Shown: positions 7,924 through 16,770 of the stretch, in pieces
How positions within the stretch are numbered: the stretch's first letter is position 1
Layout: each line of letters starts with the position of its first letter
From: an uncultured Pirellula sp.
Lineage (GTDB): Bacteria; Planctomycetota; Planctomycetia; Pirellulales; Pirellulaceae
Direction of reading: 5' to 3'
Assembly: GCA_903892355.1 (NCBI GenBank)
Contig: CAITIE010000100.1
Span: 1-44,143, forward strand
Length of the DNA: 44,143 nucleotides
Position numbers and translations under genes: made by a program
The notes under the pieces: model-generated
What the model was told of the DNA's origin: nothing
The model's database searches: none
What the model saw: only the letters and a program-made list of their open reading frames with translations

Positions 7924-9104
7924 TGAGCACTCGCCGCACGTATCTGGATCACGCTGCCACGTCGTGGCCCAAACCCGAACAAGTGGTACAGGCTTGTGTC
8001 GATTATCAAACGCAGTTAGGTGTGGCGGCTGGCCGTGGTGCTTATCGAAGCAGCGAACGAGCCGACCAAATCGTCGGAGATGCTCGCTCAGCAATCGCAG
8101 CATTGCTCGGTGAAAAGAATCCGACAACGATCTCGTTTACATCCAATGGTACGATGGCGCTGCACCTGGCCATTCATGGGTTCCTCCATGAGCTCGATCT
8201 TCGCAACACCCATGTCGTAACCACCTCGACGGAACACAACAGCGTGTTGCGACCTCTCGTATCGTTGGAGAAACAACGAGGATTGCGCTGGACCGCGGTT
8301 CCCTGCGACAGCGGGGGCAACGTCGACATCCATACGCTTCGCGATGCGGTCGAACCCTCCACGCGACTCATCATCGTCAATCATGCATCGAACGTAACGG
8401 GTGCCGTCCAAGACCTCGTCGCTATTTCGGAAATCTCTCGCCAGGCCTGTGCGAGCCTGCTGGTCGACGCGGCTCAAAGCCTCGGATTGATCGACATCGA
8501 CGTCCACAATCCTCACATCGATATGCTCGCTGCTCCCGGCCACAAAGGACTTGGGGGAATGCTCGGAACCGGTATCCTCTACGTCCGTTCGGAACTCAGC
8601 CCAAAACTCCATTCACCGTGGATCGGAGGAACGGGGCATCACAGCGATCGCCTTGTCGATGATTTTCCGTGGTCGGAATCCGCAGAGTCCGGAAACCTTA
8701 ACATCCCGGCAATTGCATCTCTCGGTGAAGGCGTGCGATGGCTGAGAGGAAATCATGACGCAGAAAAGCTGCGACTCTGGACAGACCGTTTGATCGACGC
8801 TGTCGAGCGTGAGAAACGGCTTCGATGGATTGGAAGCAAAGAGTCGCGAGGAGCACGGCAACCCTTGCAACGGGTGCCCGTGGTGAGTTGCACGCACGCC
8901 GATTTGAGTTGCCACGAAATGGCGATGTTGCTCGACACCACCCTCGGCATCGAAGCCCGCTCGGGGTTTCACTGTGCAGCGATGATCCATCGATACCTCG
9001 GTACCGAACACGGCGGAACGCTGCGAATAAGTCTAGGTCACACGTCCACCGACGCGGATGTCGACGCCGCGATCGAAGGGATCAAACTCCTAGGGAGTTG
9101 TTAA
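7923..9104 (+). CDS. NifS/SufS-like cysteine desulfurase (class V aminotransferase fold, PLP)
   Basis: PLP enzyme of the family that takes sulfur from L-cysteine as an enzyme persulfide, giving alanine, for iron-sulfur clusters or thio-modifications. Seen: YLDHAATSWPKP at the N-terminus, the EHNS motif of the substrate site, LVDAAQS with the PLP-contacting Asp, GHKGLGG with the Schiff-base Lys near residue 206, and GFHCA with the putative persulfide Cys near residue 350. The length of 393 residues is normal. It most resembles the cysteine desulfurase-like subgroup found outside isc/suf operons. No scaffold gene (IscU, SufU, SufBCD) is nearby. The GTG start overlaps the upstream stop as TAGTG. 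Confidence 0.88.
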   Translation: MSTRRTYLDHAATSWPKPEQVVQACVDYQTQLGVAAGRGAYRSSERADQIVGDARSAIAALLGEKNPTTISFTSNGTMALHLAIHGFLHELDLRNTHVVTTSTEHNSVLRPLVSLEKQRGLRWTAVPCDSGGNVDIHTLRDAVEPSTRLIIVNHASNVTGAVQDLVAISEISRQACASLLVDAAQSLGLIDIDVHNPHIDMLAAPGHKGLGGMLGTGILYVRSELSPKLHSPWIGGTGHHSDRLVDDFPWSESAESGNLNIPAIASLGEGVRWLRGNHDAEKLRLWTDRLIDAVEREKRLRWIGSKESRGARQPLQRVPVVSCTHADLSCHEMAMLLDTTLGIEARSGFHCAAMIHRYLGTEHGGTLRISLGHTSTDADVDAAIEGIKLLGSC

Positions 9105-9120
9105 GCTCGGAGAACCGCGA

Positions 9121-9729
9121 CTACCAAAGTTTTATTGATTGGATCAGGAAAAAGAAAACCACCAAGGCAGCAGCAACCATGACCGATGCCAACACCATCC
9201 ACACAAGAACGGATCGATAAATCGTATGCGGTGTCGCAGCGATGATCCCTTTGTAGTGACGAGAGTAGATAAACTTCCCTTTCGCTGATAGCAACAAGTA
9301 CAACATGTACGCTGAGATCAAAGTTCCGATTGGAATGCAGATCAGTCCAATCGTTGAAAAAAGGATCGCGAAGATCTTTCCCATTGGATCGAGTCGCGTC
9401 ATGGTCCAGCCGGTATAATCCAGCGGTATCGCGACAGCCAATACAAACTTACCTAGGTAGACGAGTTCTCGACCTAGGACAGCCAGGTCAGGCCCATTGT
9501 TTGGAGGATACTTGTTCTTTGCATATTCAGCTCCTATCACGATACCTGACAATCCTGCCAACACTCCCAACGCTCCTCCCAAGAGATACAGCCACCCTAC
9601 ACCACGGATCAAAGCCTCGTCGCTCAGGTGCATTCTTCGGACGGATTCTACGTCCGAAATATCAAACTCCTGTCCCTTATTAAAACCGCCAATAGGATTT
9701 GTTGTTGGTGAATAAGGATTGTCGGACAT
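9121..9729 (-). CDS. Polytopic membrane protein, MSDNPYxP family, paralogue A
   Basis: Function unknown. It starts MSDNPYSPTT, a short N-terminal motif shared by many planctomycete membrane proteins. A polar segment of about 45 residues ends in a conserved RRMHLSDEA, then come four to five hydrophobic segments (around residues 47-68, 85-105, 110-150, 175-198) with a conserved TGWTMTRLDPMGK loop. It aligns along its whole length with the next upstream gene, so the two are a tandem duplication. It lies 16 bp from the end of the convergent cysteine desulfurase gene. The ATG is well defined because the N-terminus is shared by both copies. Confidence 0.72.
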   Translation of the reverse strand: MSDNPYSPTTNPIGGFNKGQEFDISDVESVRRMHLSDEALIRGVGWLYLLGGALGVLAGLSGIVIGAEYAKNKYPPNNGPDLAVLGRELVYLGKFVLAVAIPLDYTGWTMTRLDPMGKIFAILFSTIGLICIPIGTLISAYMLYLLLSAKGKFIYSRHYKGIIAATPHTIYRSVLVWMVLASVMVAAALVVFFFLIQSIKLW

Positions 9730-9768
9730 GCATGCGTTCTCAAGGATTGCCTTCCAGATGATCGATGG

Positions 9769-10383
9769 CTATCTGCTCGACCCTAAAAATGCAGCAACGA
9801 CTAGCAAGACAACGATAAGCAGGATAACTGCCAAAAGCACCCATGCGACAATCGATCGGTACTTGATGTGCGGTGTCGCAGCGAGGATCTCTTTGTACCG
9901 AGGGGAATAGATAAACTCCCCTTTGGCGGACAGCAACAAGTACAACGTGTATGCGGATAGAAGTGTTCCGCATGGAAAGCCCAGGAGTCCTATCGCCGTG
10001 ACGATGATCGCGAGGATCTTCCCCTTGGGATCGAGTTTCCTCATGGTCCAACCGGCATAAAACTGGGCGATTGCGACAGCCAACACAAACACTCCCAGGC
10101 CGACAAACAAGCCACCTGCGATAGCGGGGGTAGGACCAGGCCCATTATTAGGAATGGCTCCCTGAAGTCCTGAGATTGCGGCAATCCCCATCGCACCGTA
10201 GGACAATCCCAACAACGAACCGAAGAACCCTCCCAGGATATACAGCGACCCCATGCCTTGGATCGAAGCTTCGTGGTTCAGATGCTGCTTTCGAATCGCT
10301 TCAGCGTCCGCGATATCGAACATCTGTCCCTGCACATAACCGCCGGGAGTTCCTGGGGTTGGAGCGTAAGGATTATCGGACAT
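9769..10383 (-). CDS. Polytopic membrane protein, MSDNPYxP family, paralogue B
   Basis: Paralogue of the neighbouring downstream gene: MSDNPYAPTPGTPGGY, then FDIADAEAIRKQHLNHEASI, hydrophobic segments with an AGWTMRKLDPKGK loop, a YLLLSAKGEFIYSPRYK segment and a final membrane segment. The two copies share the segment order, the position of the loop and near-identical stretches around the RYK/HYK motif. The 39-bp spacing and same strand suggest co-transcription from a promoter in the gap before 10620. No catalytic residues are apparent; a sensor, channel or scaffold role would be guesswork. Confidence 0.72.
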   Translation of the reverse strand: MSDNPYAPTPGTPGGYVQGQMFDIADAEAIRKQHLNHEASIQGMGSLYILGGFFGSLLGLSYGAMGIAAISGLQGAIPNNGPGPTPAIAGGLFVGLGVFVLAVAIAQFYAGWTMRKLDPKGKILAIIVTAIGLLGFPCGTLLSAYTLYLLLSAKGEFIYSPRYKEILAATPHIKYRSIVAWVLLAVILLIVVLLVVAAFLGSSR

Positions 10384-10619
10384 GAATCAGTTCCTAAGCT
10401 ATGGGATAGAGAAGCGAGAGTATGAAAAATATCAGATCATAGAATCGTTGGCATGATCGCAGGCGAGGGGGCACTTGCCTTTATCGCGAAAAGAGTATAT
10501 CGAATTGCAAGTCGACTTTGGGGCGCTCTCGCAAATTCGTAAATCCGTCCGTTTTTCATGAATGGTTCCGTGTTTCAGTAATGGTATAGTATGGCGAGTC
10601 TGGTAGCAGCTATAATTGG

Positions 10620-12221
10620 ATGCTCCCCGATTCCTCCGCCTTGTTGATTTCGCACCCGAAATCGGAAGGATCCTTCCCGACCATGCCATTCGTCCCCCGC
10701 CCTGCGTTCGGCGCTGTTCCGTCCTCGGACGATTTTTCATCTGCTGGGGCATCCCTTCACGGGGGCGCTGGGGCATCCCTTCACGGGGGCGGTGGGGTAT
10801 CGCTTCACGGGGGGGGATCCATGCTGTGCGATGGCATCTCCCGGCGTGAATGGTTGAGAGTCGGTGCGTTGGGCGCGTTTGGTCTGTCCCTTCCACAGCT
10901 TCTCAACCAGCGAGCCCTTGCAGCATCACCTCCGCAAGCGGATAAGCTCGGCGCGAATTTGCAGAGTTCGTTCGGCAAGGCAAAGAACTGCATCGTCCTT
11001 TTCTTGCTGGGCGGTCCACCACAGCATGAGACGTGGGATCCCAAGCCGGATGCACCCGCCGAAATCCGCGGAGAGTTCAAACCCATACCAACCGCGACGC
11101 CAGGCCTGCATGTCGGCGAACTGATGCCGCTGACCGCGAAATTGACCGACAAGATCGCGGTGCTTCGCGCCATGGCCACCGATGACAACGCGCACTCCTC
11201 GAGTGGCTACTGGATGCTGACCGGCTACCCTCACTCACCCAAGAATCAAGAAAACGCATTACCCGGTGCACCCAACGATTGGCCGAGCATGGCTGCCGTC
11301 GTGAGGCATCTTCGCGGCGACCAAGGCCCACTCCCTGGATCCATTCGATTGCCCGAAGAGATTTGGAATACAGGACGACTCGTTTGGCCAGGCCAAGACG
11401 CCGGTTGGCTCGGCAGCCACGATGACCCGTGGTTGGTCAACTGCGATCCCAGCCTGGCCGACTTCAAAGTGCCCGACATCGCCCTCCCCGCAGACTTGAC
11501 CCCCGAACGGTTCGCTGAACGCCGCACCTTTCTGTCGCAACTCAACCGACGCCTCGATCAACTCCAAGCCCATCCGAACCTCGAGCGTTGGGGGACATGG
11601 CAATCCAAAGCGATCGATTTGATCCGTACCCACGACGCCCAACGCGCGTTCGCGATCGAGCAGGAAACCGATCAAGTCCGCGATCGTTATGGCCGCAATC
11701 GATTCGGTCAGAGTGTGCTATTGGCTCGGAGGCTGGTCGAATCGGGTGTATCTCTGGTCCAAGTCAATTGGACGCGATGGAAGAGCGATGAGGATGTTGC
11801 TCCGGCATGGGATACGCACGCAAAAAACGCGGAGCGACTCAAGACCTCGCTCATGCCGCCGATGGACCAAGCGTACTCGGCGCTACTGGAAGATTTGGAA
11901 CAGCGCGGGATGCTCGACGAAACCCTCGTGGTCTGGATCGGTGAGTTCGGGCGTTCTCCGAAAATCAACGCGAGCGGTGGTCGAGATCATTGGGGGCACG
12001 TGTTCAGCGGTGCCCTTGCAGGTGGTGGCGTTCGCGGCGGTACCGTGTACGGTGCCTCGGATCGACAAGGGGCATATCCACTCGACGGCCGCGTCGAACC
12101 ACAAGACCTAACCGCGACGATTTATCATTGCTTGGGTTACGCCCCATCAACAGAGATTCGCGATCGTCTAGGTCGCCCATTAGCGATCAGCAAGGGATCG
12201 CCGATAGAAGCTGTTTTGTAG
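10620..12221 (+). CDS. Tat-exported DUF1501 protein, copy 1
   Basis: DUF1501 proteins are abundant in planctomycetes, have an alkaline-phosphatase/sulfatase-like fold and are exported folded by Tat. Seen: SRREWLRVGALGAFGLSLP as the twin-arginine signal, then LFLLGGPPQHETWDPKPDAP, HSSSGYWMLTGYPH, VWIGEFGRSPKINASGGRDHWG near the C-terminus and a final GRPLAISKGSPIEAVL, all characteristic of the family. The role is not established. The start is uncertain: 10620 gives an unusual 67-residue Gly/Ser/His-rich extension containing three 8-residue repeats before MLCDGISRREW; the ATG at 10821 would give a more family-like N-terminus. The next gene is a second DUF1501; no DUF1549/DUF1553 partner is in the window. 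Confidence 0.85.
   Translation: MLPDSSALLISHPKSEGSFPTMPFVPRPAFGAVPSSDDFSSAGASLHGGAGASLHGGGGVSLHGGGSMLCDGISRREWLRVGALGAFGLSLPQLLNQRALAASPPQADKLGANLQSSFGKAKNCIVLFLLGGPPQHETWDPKPDAPAEIRGEFKPIPTATPGLHVGELMPLTAKLTDKIAVLRAMATDDNAHSSSGYWMLTGYPHSPKNQENALPGAPNDWPSMAAVVRHLRGDQGPLPGSIRLPEEIWNTGRLVWPGQDAGWLGSHDDPWLVNCDPSLADFKVPDIALPADLTPERFAERRTFLSQLNRRLDQLQAHPNLERWGTWQSKAIDLIRTHDAQRAFAIEQETDQVRDRYGRNRFGQSVLLARRLVESGVSLVQVNWTRWKSDEDVAPAWDTHAKNAERLKTSLMPPMDQAYSALLEDLEQRGMLDETLVVWIGEFGRSPKINASGGRDHWGHVFSGALAGGGVRGGTVYGASDRQGAYPLDGRVEPQDLTATIYHCLGYAPSTEIRDRLGRPLAISKGSPIEAVL
10744..10815. repeat. 24-bp tandem repeat, three units
   Basis: Units at 10744-10767, 10768-10791 (identical) and 10792-10815 (diverged). 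In frame with the DUF1501 gene it would encode an (GASLHGGA)-like repeat; it might instead lie in the 5' leader if translation starts at 10821. Confidence 0.9.
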
Positions 12222-12290
12222 TCGTACGGTTTTCAGCAACAAAGTTTTACGCTATCGCGTCCGAGTACCATCAGGAAGGCTCGTTTTCGA

Positions 12291-13739
12291 ATGCAACGAT
12301 TCGCTCGAACCCATCGCCGCGATTTCCTCGTCGCATCCTCCAGCGTACTGGCCGGATTACCCCTGGGCTTGAGCAACTTGGCTCGCGGGATTGCGATGGA
12401 TAGCACTCCCACTCAGGCCCCCCCGAACCAATCCGATTCAAAAAACCCCAAGGCGAAATCGGTCATCCTCTTTTTTCTCTGCGGAGGTGCATCGCATGTC
12501 GACACGTGGGACATGAAGCCCGACGCGCCCCTGGAATACCGAGGCCCATTCCAATCGATCGCAACAAGCGCTCCCGGTATCCGCTTGTGCGAGCATTTGC
12601 CCTTGGTAGCACAACAATCTCATCATCTTGCCATCGTTCGATCGGTCGGCGCCTCGGTCAGTACCAACGATCACCACGCTGGTTACTATTACAACTTGAC
12701 TGGACATGTTCCCGACCCGACCTTTTTATCACTAGGGAACGACCGAAGGCCCTATGCGGACGATTGGCCCTTCATGGGTTGCGTGGTCGGAGCGAAAGTT
12801 CCTCAGCATCCCGATTTGCCCAATGTGGTGACATTGCCCCACAAACCGAGCAAGGCCCCGTACACGCGTCCGGGACAATTTGCGGCAAAGCTGGGAGTGG
12901 AATACGACCCACTATATGTCGATGGATCGTTGGATAAACCGCTGCAATTCCAAGCTCCCTCGTTGGTCTTGACCGGCGACACCACCGCAGGCCAACTGCA
13001 ATCGCGAACCGAACTGCTTCAACGGATGAACCGCGCACAGCGCGATTTGGACCGAGTCGCTCGGCAATCCCATTGGACGAAGCAGCAAGAACGTTCCATG
13101 CAGTTGCTCTTATCCTCCGGCACCACCCGAGCCTTTGACCTCGAGTCCGAACCTGTTTCGGTGCGCGAGTCCTACGGCTCGACCGTCAATGCGATGAGTT
13201 TATTGCTAGCGCGTAGGATGGTCGAAGCGGGTGTGCCTTTCATCACTATCTTTTGGAAAGAGAATGAAGCCATCGCTGACGCATGCAAGAGCGAGGGGGC
13301 TTGGGACACGCACGGCAATAACTTTGAGTGCCTCAAGAAGCATTTGCTCCCCGAATTCGATCGCGGTTTTGCCGCACTGCTCGCCGATTTGCACCAGCGT
13401 GGGTTACTCGAGCAAACGTTGGTCATGGTCACCAGCGAGATGGGACGAAAACCGAAGATCGGCGATCCGCGATCGGGCGGAACCAGCGGTGCTGGGCGGG
13501 ACCATTGGACCCATTGCCAAAGCGTCCTTTTAGCCGGTGGCGGCGTCCGTGGTGGACATGCGTACGGCACCACCGATCGGTATGGAGAATACCCCGCCGA
13601 CAACCCGGTGACCCCGGCCGATATCGCCAAGAGCGTTTACCACGCCGTCGGGATCGATAACTTGCAAGCGACCGATAACCAAGGGCGTCCGTACCAATTG
13701 CTCGACGAAGGCAAACCGATCCAAGCCTTGTTTGCGTGA
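12291..13739 (+). CDS. Tat-exported DUF1501 protein, copy 2
   Basis: A second, clearly diverged member of the same family. HRRDFLVASSSVLAGLPLGL is a twin-arginine signal. Family segments follow in order: ILFFLCGGASHVDTWDMKPD, LPLVAQQSHHLAIVRSVGAS, HHAGYYYNLTGH, LLARRMVEAGVPFITIFW, WDTHGNN, VTSEMGRKPKIGD, GRDHWTHCQSVLLAGGGVRGG and a final GRPYQLLDEGKPIQALFA. The length of 482 residues is typical. ATG 12291 has AGGAAGG about 11 bases upstream. It lies 69 bp after copy 1 and is probably co-transcribed. The two copies share only family-level similarity, so this is not a recent duplication. Cell location is expected to be periplasmic. Confidence 0.88.
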   Translation: MQRFARTHRRDFLVASSSVLAGLPLGLSNLARGIAMDSTPTQAPPNQSDSKNPKAKSVILFFLCGGASHVDTWDMKPDAPLEYRGPFQSIATSAPGIRLCEHLPLVAQQSHHLAIVRSVGASVSTNDHHAGYYYNLTGHVPDPTFLSLGNDRRPYADDWPFMGCVVGAKVPQHPDLPNVVTLPHKPSKAPYTRPGQFAAKLGVEYDPLYVDGSLDKPLQFQAPSLVLTGDTTAGQLQSRTELLQRMNRAQRDLDRVARQSHWTKQQERSMQLLLSSGTTRAFDLESEPVSVRESYGSTVNAMSLLLARRMVEAGVPFITIFWKENEAIADACKSEGAWDTHGNNFECLKKHLLPEFDRGFAALLADLHQRGLLEQTLVMVTSEMGRKPKIGDPRSGGTSGAGRDHWTHCQSVLLAGGGVRGGHAYGTTDRYGEYPADNPVTPADIAKSVYHAVGIDNLQATDNQGRPYQLLDEGKPIQALFA

Positions 13740-13796
13740 CCGCATCCGTTTACTGTTGCCGTGAGAATCCAGCTACTACTGTTCTAGAAAGCTCTC

Positions 13797-14639
13797 GTGC
13801 ATGGCCCCTCGATCATGAATATCGCCCTGCTCGCCCATAACGCAGAACAAGCCCAGCAGCACCTGCGGGAATGCCATTTGTGCGAACATCATTGTGGAAA
13901 TGATCGAACGAATGGAGTTCGAGGAAAATGCCATGCCTTGGATGAAGTCCGCGTATTTCGCCATCGCGTCGAGTGGGGCGAAGAGCCGGAGTTAGTACCG
14001 TCCCATCTCTTCTACACGTCAGGTTGCGATTTGCGATGCAAGTTTTGCATCGCGGAGGAGAACGCATTTAATCCAAAACTAGGAACCCTTCTGACCCCCG
14101 AATTTTTAAAAACCTCCATCGCATGGGGCCGCACCCAAGGCGCCAAAAACCTTCAATGGGTCGGGGGAGAACCCACGATCCATTTGCCGGGAATCCTTGA
14201 GGTCATGAAGGAAATAGACGACCTCCCCGATATCGTTTGGAAGTCCGATTTCTTCTCGAGCACCGCCGCGTTGGATTTGCTCGATGGCGTCGCCAAATAC
14301 TACGTTGCCGACTTCAAATTCGGAAACAACCAGTGCGCAACATCGGTCGCGGGGGTTCCTCATTACGTCGAGACCGTTTCTCGGAATCTCAAGCATGTCC
14401 TCGAGCGTGGGATTCTCATCGTCCGGCACCTACTGCTCCCTGGCCACTTCGACTGCTGTTACCGACCTATCGTGGATTGGATTGCCAAGCAGATGCCTGA
14501 GGTTCGGTTTAGTCTTCGCGATGGCTATTTGCCCAAGTGGCAAGCGAAACATCACCCGGCGCTTCATGGGTACATTACGAAAAAAGACGCAGAGATGGCG
14601 AGAAAGCTTGCGGAGGCGAAAGGTCTGCGACTTGTTTAA
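13797..14639 (+). CDS. Radical SAM protein, PflA/PflX-like (COG1313-type)
   Basis: The radical SAM cluster motif CDLRCKFC (CxxxCxxC) lies near residue 78, preceded by a second Cys-rich segment CHLCEHHCG with a later GKC near residue 45, a layout typical of the PflX-type uncharacterised relatives of pyruvate-formate-lyase activase. GGEPTIH is the family GGEP/SAM-contact motif and IVRHLLLPGH lies near the C-terminus. The expected chemistry is reductive cleavage of S-adenosylmethionine to a 5'-deoxyadenosyl radical; the substrate is unknown and no glycyl-radical enzyme is in the window. The start is GTG 13797 (AGAAAG just upstream) or ATG 13815 six codons later. It heads a same-strand run that continues into the Ycf46/Ycf35 genes. 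Confidence 0.85.
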   Translation: MHGPSIMNIALLAHNAEQAQQHLRECHLCEHHCGNDRTNGVRGKCHALDEVRVFRHRVEWGEEPELVPSHLFYTSGCDLRCKFCIAEENAFNPKLGTLLTPEFLKTSIAWGRTQGAKNLQWVGGEPTIHLPGILEVMKEIDDLPDIVWKSDFFSSTAALDLLDGVAKYYVADFKFGNNQCATSVAGVPHYVETVSRNLKHVLERGILIVRHLLLPGHFDCCYRPIVDWIAKQMPEVRFSLRDGYLPKWQAKHHPALHGYITKKDAEMARKLAEAKGLRLV

Positions 14640-14693
14640 GGGGTCGAGCCATGCGAAACTTCATCGGAAGCTCGTTGATTAGGAGTGCGGAAG

Positions 14694-14984
14694 GTGGACG
14701 CTGAAGACGAAACATCGCTGACCGAATTGGAACTTATGCCCGACGGACGCATCTTCGTCTTCGGCGCCTCAGGTCCGATCCTTGAAATTCTCAGCCAGCT
14801 CCAAGCACCAGACGACCGGTCGGTGACATCACGTCTTCAAGGAGTCTCCCAAAACCCCTCTAGCCACGCCCCGGAAGTCGCAGTATCGCAATCAGCCCGA
14901 TCAGCCCCATCCGCTCCGCAAGCACCGGCAAAGATTCATACTGAGCAAGAGAATCGGGGTAAGGATTCTGTTATACTGGAGTGA
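14694..14984 (+). CDS. Small hypothetical protein
   Basis: A short protein of 96 residues with no recognised domain. The first 35 residues look folded (LTELELMPDGRIFVFGASGP, a beta-hairpin-like pattern); the rest is Ser/Ala/Pro/Gln-rich and probably disordered. I chose GTG 14694 because AGGAG lies eight bases upstream at 14681-14685; an in-frame GTG at 14685 overlaps that site. Its place between the radical SAM gene and the Ycf46-like gene, on the same strand with short gaps, supports it as real and possibly linked to that group. Confidence 0.55.
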   Translation: MDAEDETSLTELELMPDGRIFVFGASGPILEILSQLQAPDDRSVTSRLQGVSQNPSSHAPEVAVSQSARSAPSAPQAPAKIHTEQENRGKDSVILE

Positions 14985-15065
14985 CGTGTGGGTTCGCGAT
15001 AGCCATCATCATCATTGGCATAGGGTACCTTTCTCGCTCTTCAAGTTCGTCCAGGAATTCGTTCA

Positions 15066-16697
15066 GTGCCAGATCCATCGCCGGAACCCCATTCTGATCC
15101 AGGGGCAACTTCAAGTCCCTCGCGGAGTAAGACCAACCCGGCCACCCAGGAAATCGATGTCCTGATTCGTGCTCGTTACCCGATCATCTATGTCTCCACC
15201 TGGGAAGAAGAACGTGTCGAGCAAAGCCTTCGTCAAATCGCTAATGCACGCAAGAAACACCTTTACACCTGGACCATCACCCAGGGACTGATCAAGGTTG
15301 GCAGCGAACCGAGACCGGGCAAGAACGCATCGAATAACACCATGGACCCGTTGGTCGCGCTCGACCAAGTCATCCAGCATGTGGAGCCATCGATCTATTT
15401 GTTTAAGGACTTTCACCGATTCACCTGCGATGAACGGTGCAACCTTACGGTCATTCGAAAACTGCGCGATGTGGCGTACCAAATCCGCGACAGTTACAAA
15501 TCGATTATCATCACCTCTCCGCTCGTCAAAATCGCACCGGAACTATCGAAGGACATCACCTTGGTCGAGTTCGGGCTTCCCGATACCAGGGACTTCGGCA
15601 AACTGCTCGACCGAATCGTCGACGAGGTCAAGGACAACCCGAAGGTCAAAATCGATTTGAACCCGGTCGCACGGGAGCAATTGCTGCAAGCGGCTCGCGG
15701 ACTGACACTTAAAGAAGCGGAGAATGTCTTCGCGAAAACACTGGTCACGGACAACCAGTTAACCGCGGATGATATCGATATCGTCTTCAGCGAAAAGCGT
15801 CAGATCATCAAGAAGGACGGACTGCTCGAGTATTGCGATACCGTCGAAGATATATCGATGGTTGCGGGGCTCGATAACCTGAAGACGTGGCTCAACAAGC
15901 GAAGCGTTGCGTTCACCGACAAGGCCAAGCAATTCGGGCTGATGCCCCCGCGCGGTGTGCTCTTGCTAGGCGTTCAGGGCTGTGGAAAAAGTCTCTGCGC
16001 CAAAGCCGCAGCGAGCTTGTGGCATGTCCCTCTCCTGCGGTTTGACCTAGGACGTATGTTCAGCAGCTTAGTCGGGTCCAGCGAAGAGAATGTTCGCCGG
16101 GCTATCCAAGTCGCCGAAAGCGTCTCGCCGGCCATCCTATGGATCGATGAAATCGACAAAGCGTTTGCCGGTGCCACTTCCTCGTCCGGGAGCGACGGGG
16201 GAACGTCGTCGCGCGTCTTTGGATCCTTGTTGACGTGGCTGTCCGAAAAGAAATCCTCCGTCTTTGTGATCGCAACTGCTAACGACATCAGCCAACTCCC
16301 CCCTGAATTACTCCGTAAGGGACGGCTCGATGAAATCTTTTTCGTGGATCTGCCGGACCACTCCGAGCGGAAAGAGATCTTTGCAATCCATTTGAGAAAG
16401 CGGTCCAGGGATCCCGCCAAATTTGACCTGAGTCGTCTCAGCGATCTGACCGCTGGATTCAATGGTGCGGAAATTGAGGAAGCGATCATCTCAGCGATGT
16501 TCGACGAGTTCAGCGGAGGGATTTCCATGGATACAAAACTCCTGGAAAACAGCGTTCGCGAAACAGTCCCCCTCTCCAAAACGATGAGCGAAGAACTGTC
16601 GCGATTGAGAGAATGGTCCCAAGGCCGCGCACGACCTGCGAGCAAAACCGCGGCGATCGACGAACAGAGCCTAATGCGTCGAAAGATTGAACTGTAA
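15066..16697 (+). CDS. ycf46: Ycf46-type AAA+ ATPase
   Basis: AAA+ ATPase resembling Ycf46 of red-algal plastids and cyanobacteria. The N-terminal third carries the family signature IDVLIRARYPIIYVSTWEEE and a non-canonical first domain; the second domain is a full AAA module with Walker A GVQGCGKS near residue 300, Walker B ILWIDEID near 358, sensor-1 IATAND and the arginine-finger region LLRKGRLDE. The length of 543 residues fits the family. Ycf46 has been linked to inorganic-carbon use and photosynthesis regulation in cyanobacteria, a role that cannot apply directly to a non-photosynthetic planctomycete. GTG 15066 has AGGA nine bases upstream. Directly downstream are the Ycf35/DUF1257 and DUF2997 genes, which makes a remodelling role on or with these small proteins an attractive inference. 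Confidence 0.85.
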   Translation: MPDPSPEPHSDPGATSSPSRSKTNPATQEIDVLIRARYPIIYVSTWEEERVEQSLRQIANARKKHLYTWTITQGLIKVGSEPRPGKNASNNTMDPLVALDQVIQHVEPSIYLFKDFHRFTCDERCNLTVIRKLRDVAYQIRDSYKSIIITSPLVKIAPELSKDITLVEFGLPDTRDFGKLLDRIVDEVKDNPKVKIDLNPVAREQLLQAARGLTLKEAENVFAKTLVTDNQLTADDIDIVFSEKRQIIKKDGLLEYCDTVEDISMVAGLDNLKTWLNKRSVAFTDKAKQFGLMPPRGVLLLGVQGCGKSLCAKAAASLWHVPLLRFDLGRMFSSLVGSSEENVRRAIQVAESVSPAILWIDEIDKAFAGATSSSGSDGGTSSRVFGSLLTWLSEKKSSVFVIATANDISQLPPELLRKGRLDEIFFVDLPDHSERKEIFAIHLRKRSRDPAKFDLSRLSDLTAGFNGAEIEEAIISAMFDEFSGGISMDTKLLENSVRETVPLSKTMSEELSRLREWSQGRARPASKTAAIDEQSLMRRKIEL

Positions 16698-16770
16698 GAT
16701 GCAACGAACGTTTGGATGATCGGTCAGAACAAAAAACTATTGCTAAAGTAAATAGGAGAAGGAGCACGAG

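Noticed and set aside
10432-10896. Minus-strand frame with PREGMPQ-type repeats
   Set aside because: Reads the 24-bp repeat of the DUF1501 gene backwards; overlaps the Tat-signal coding region and lacks motifs.
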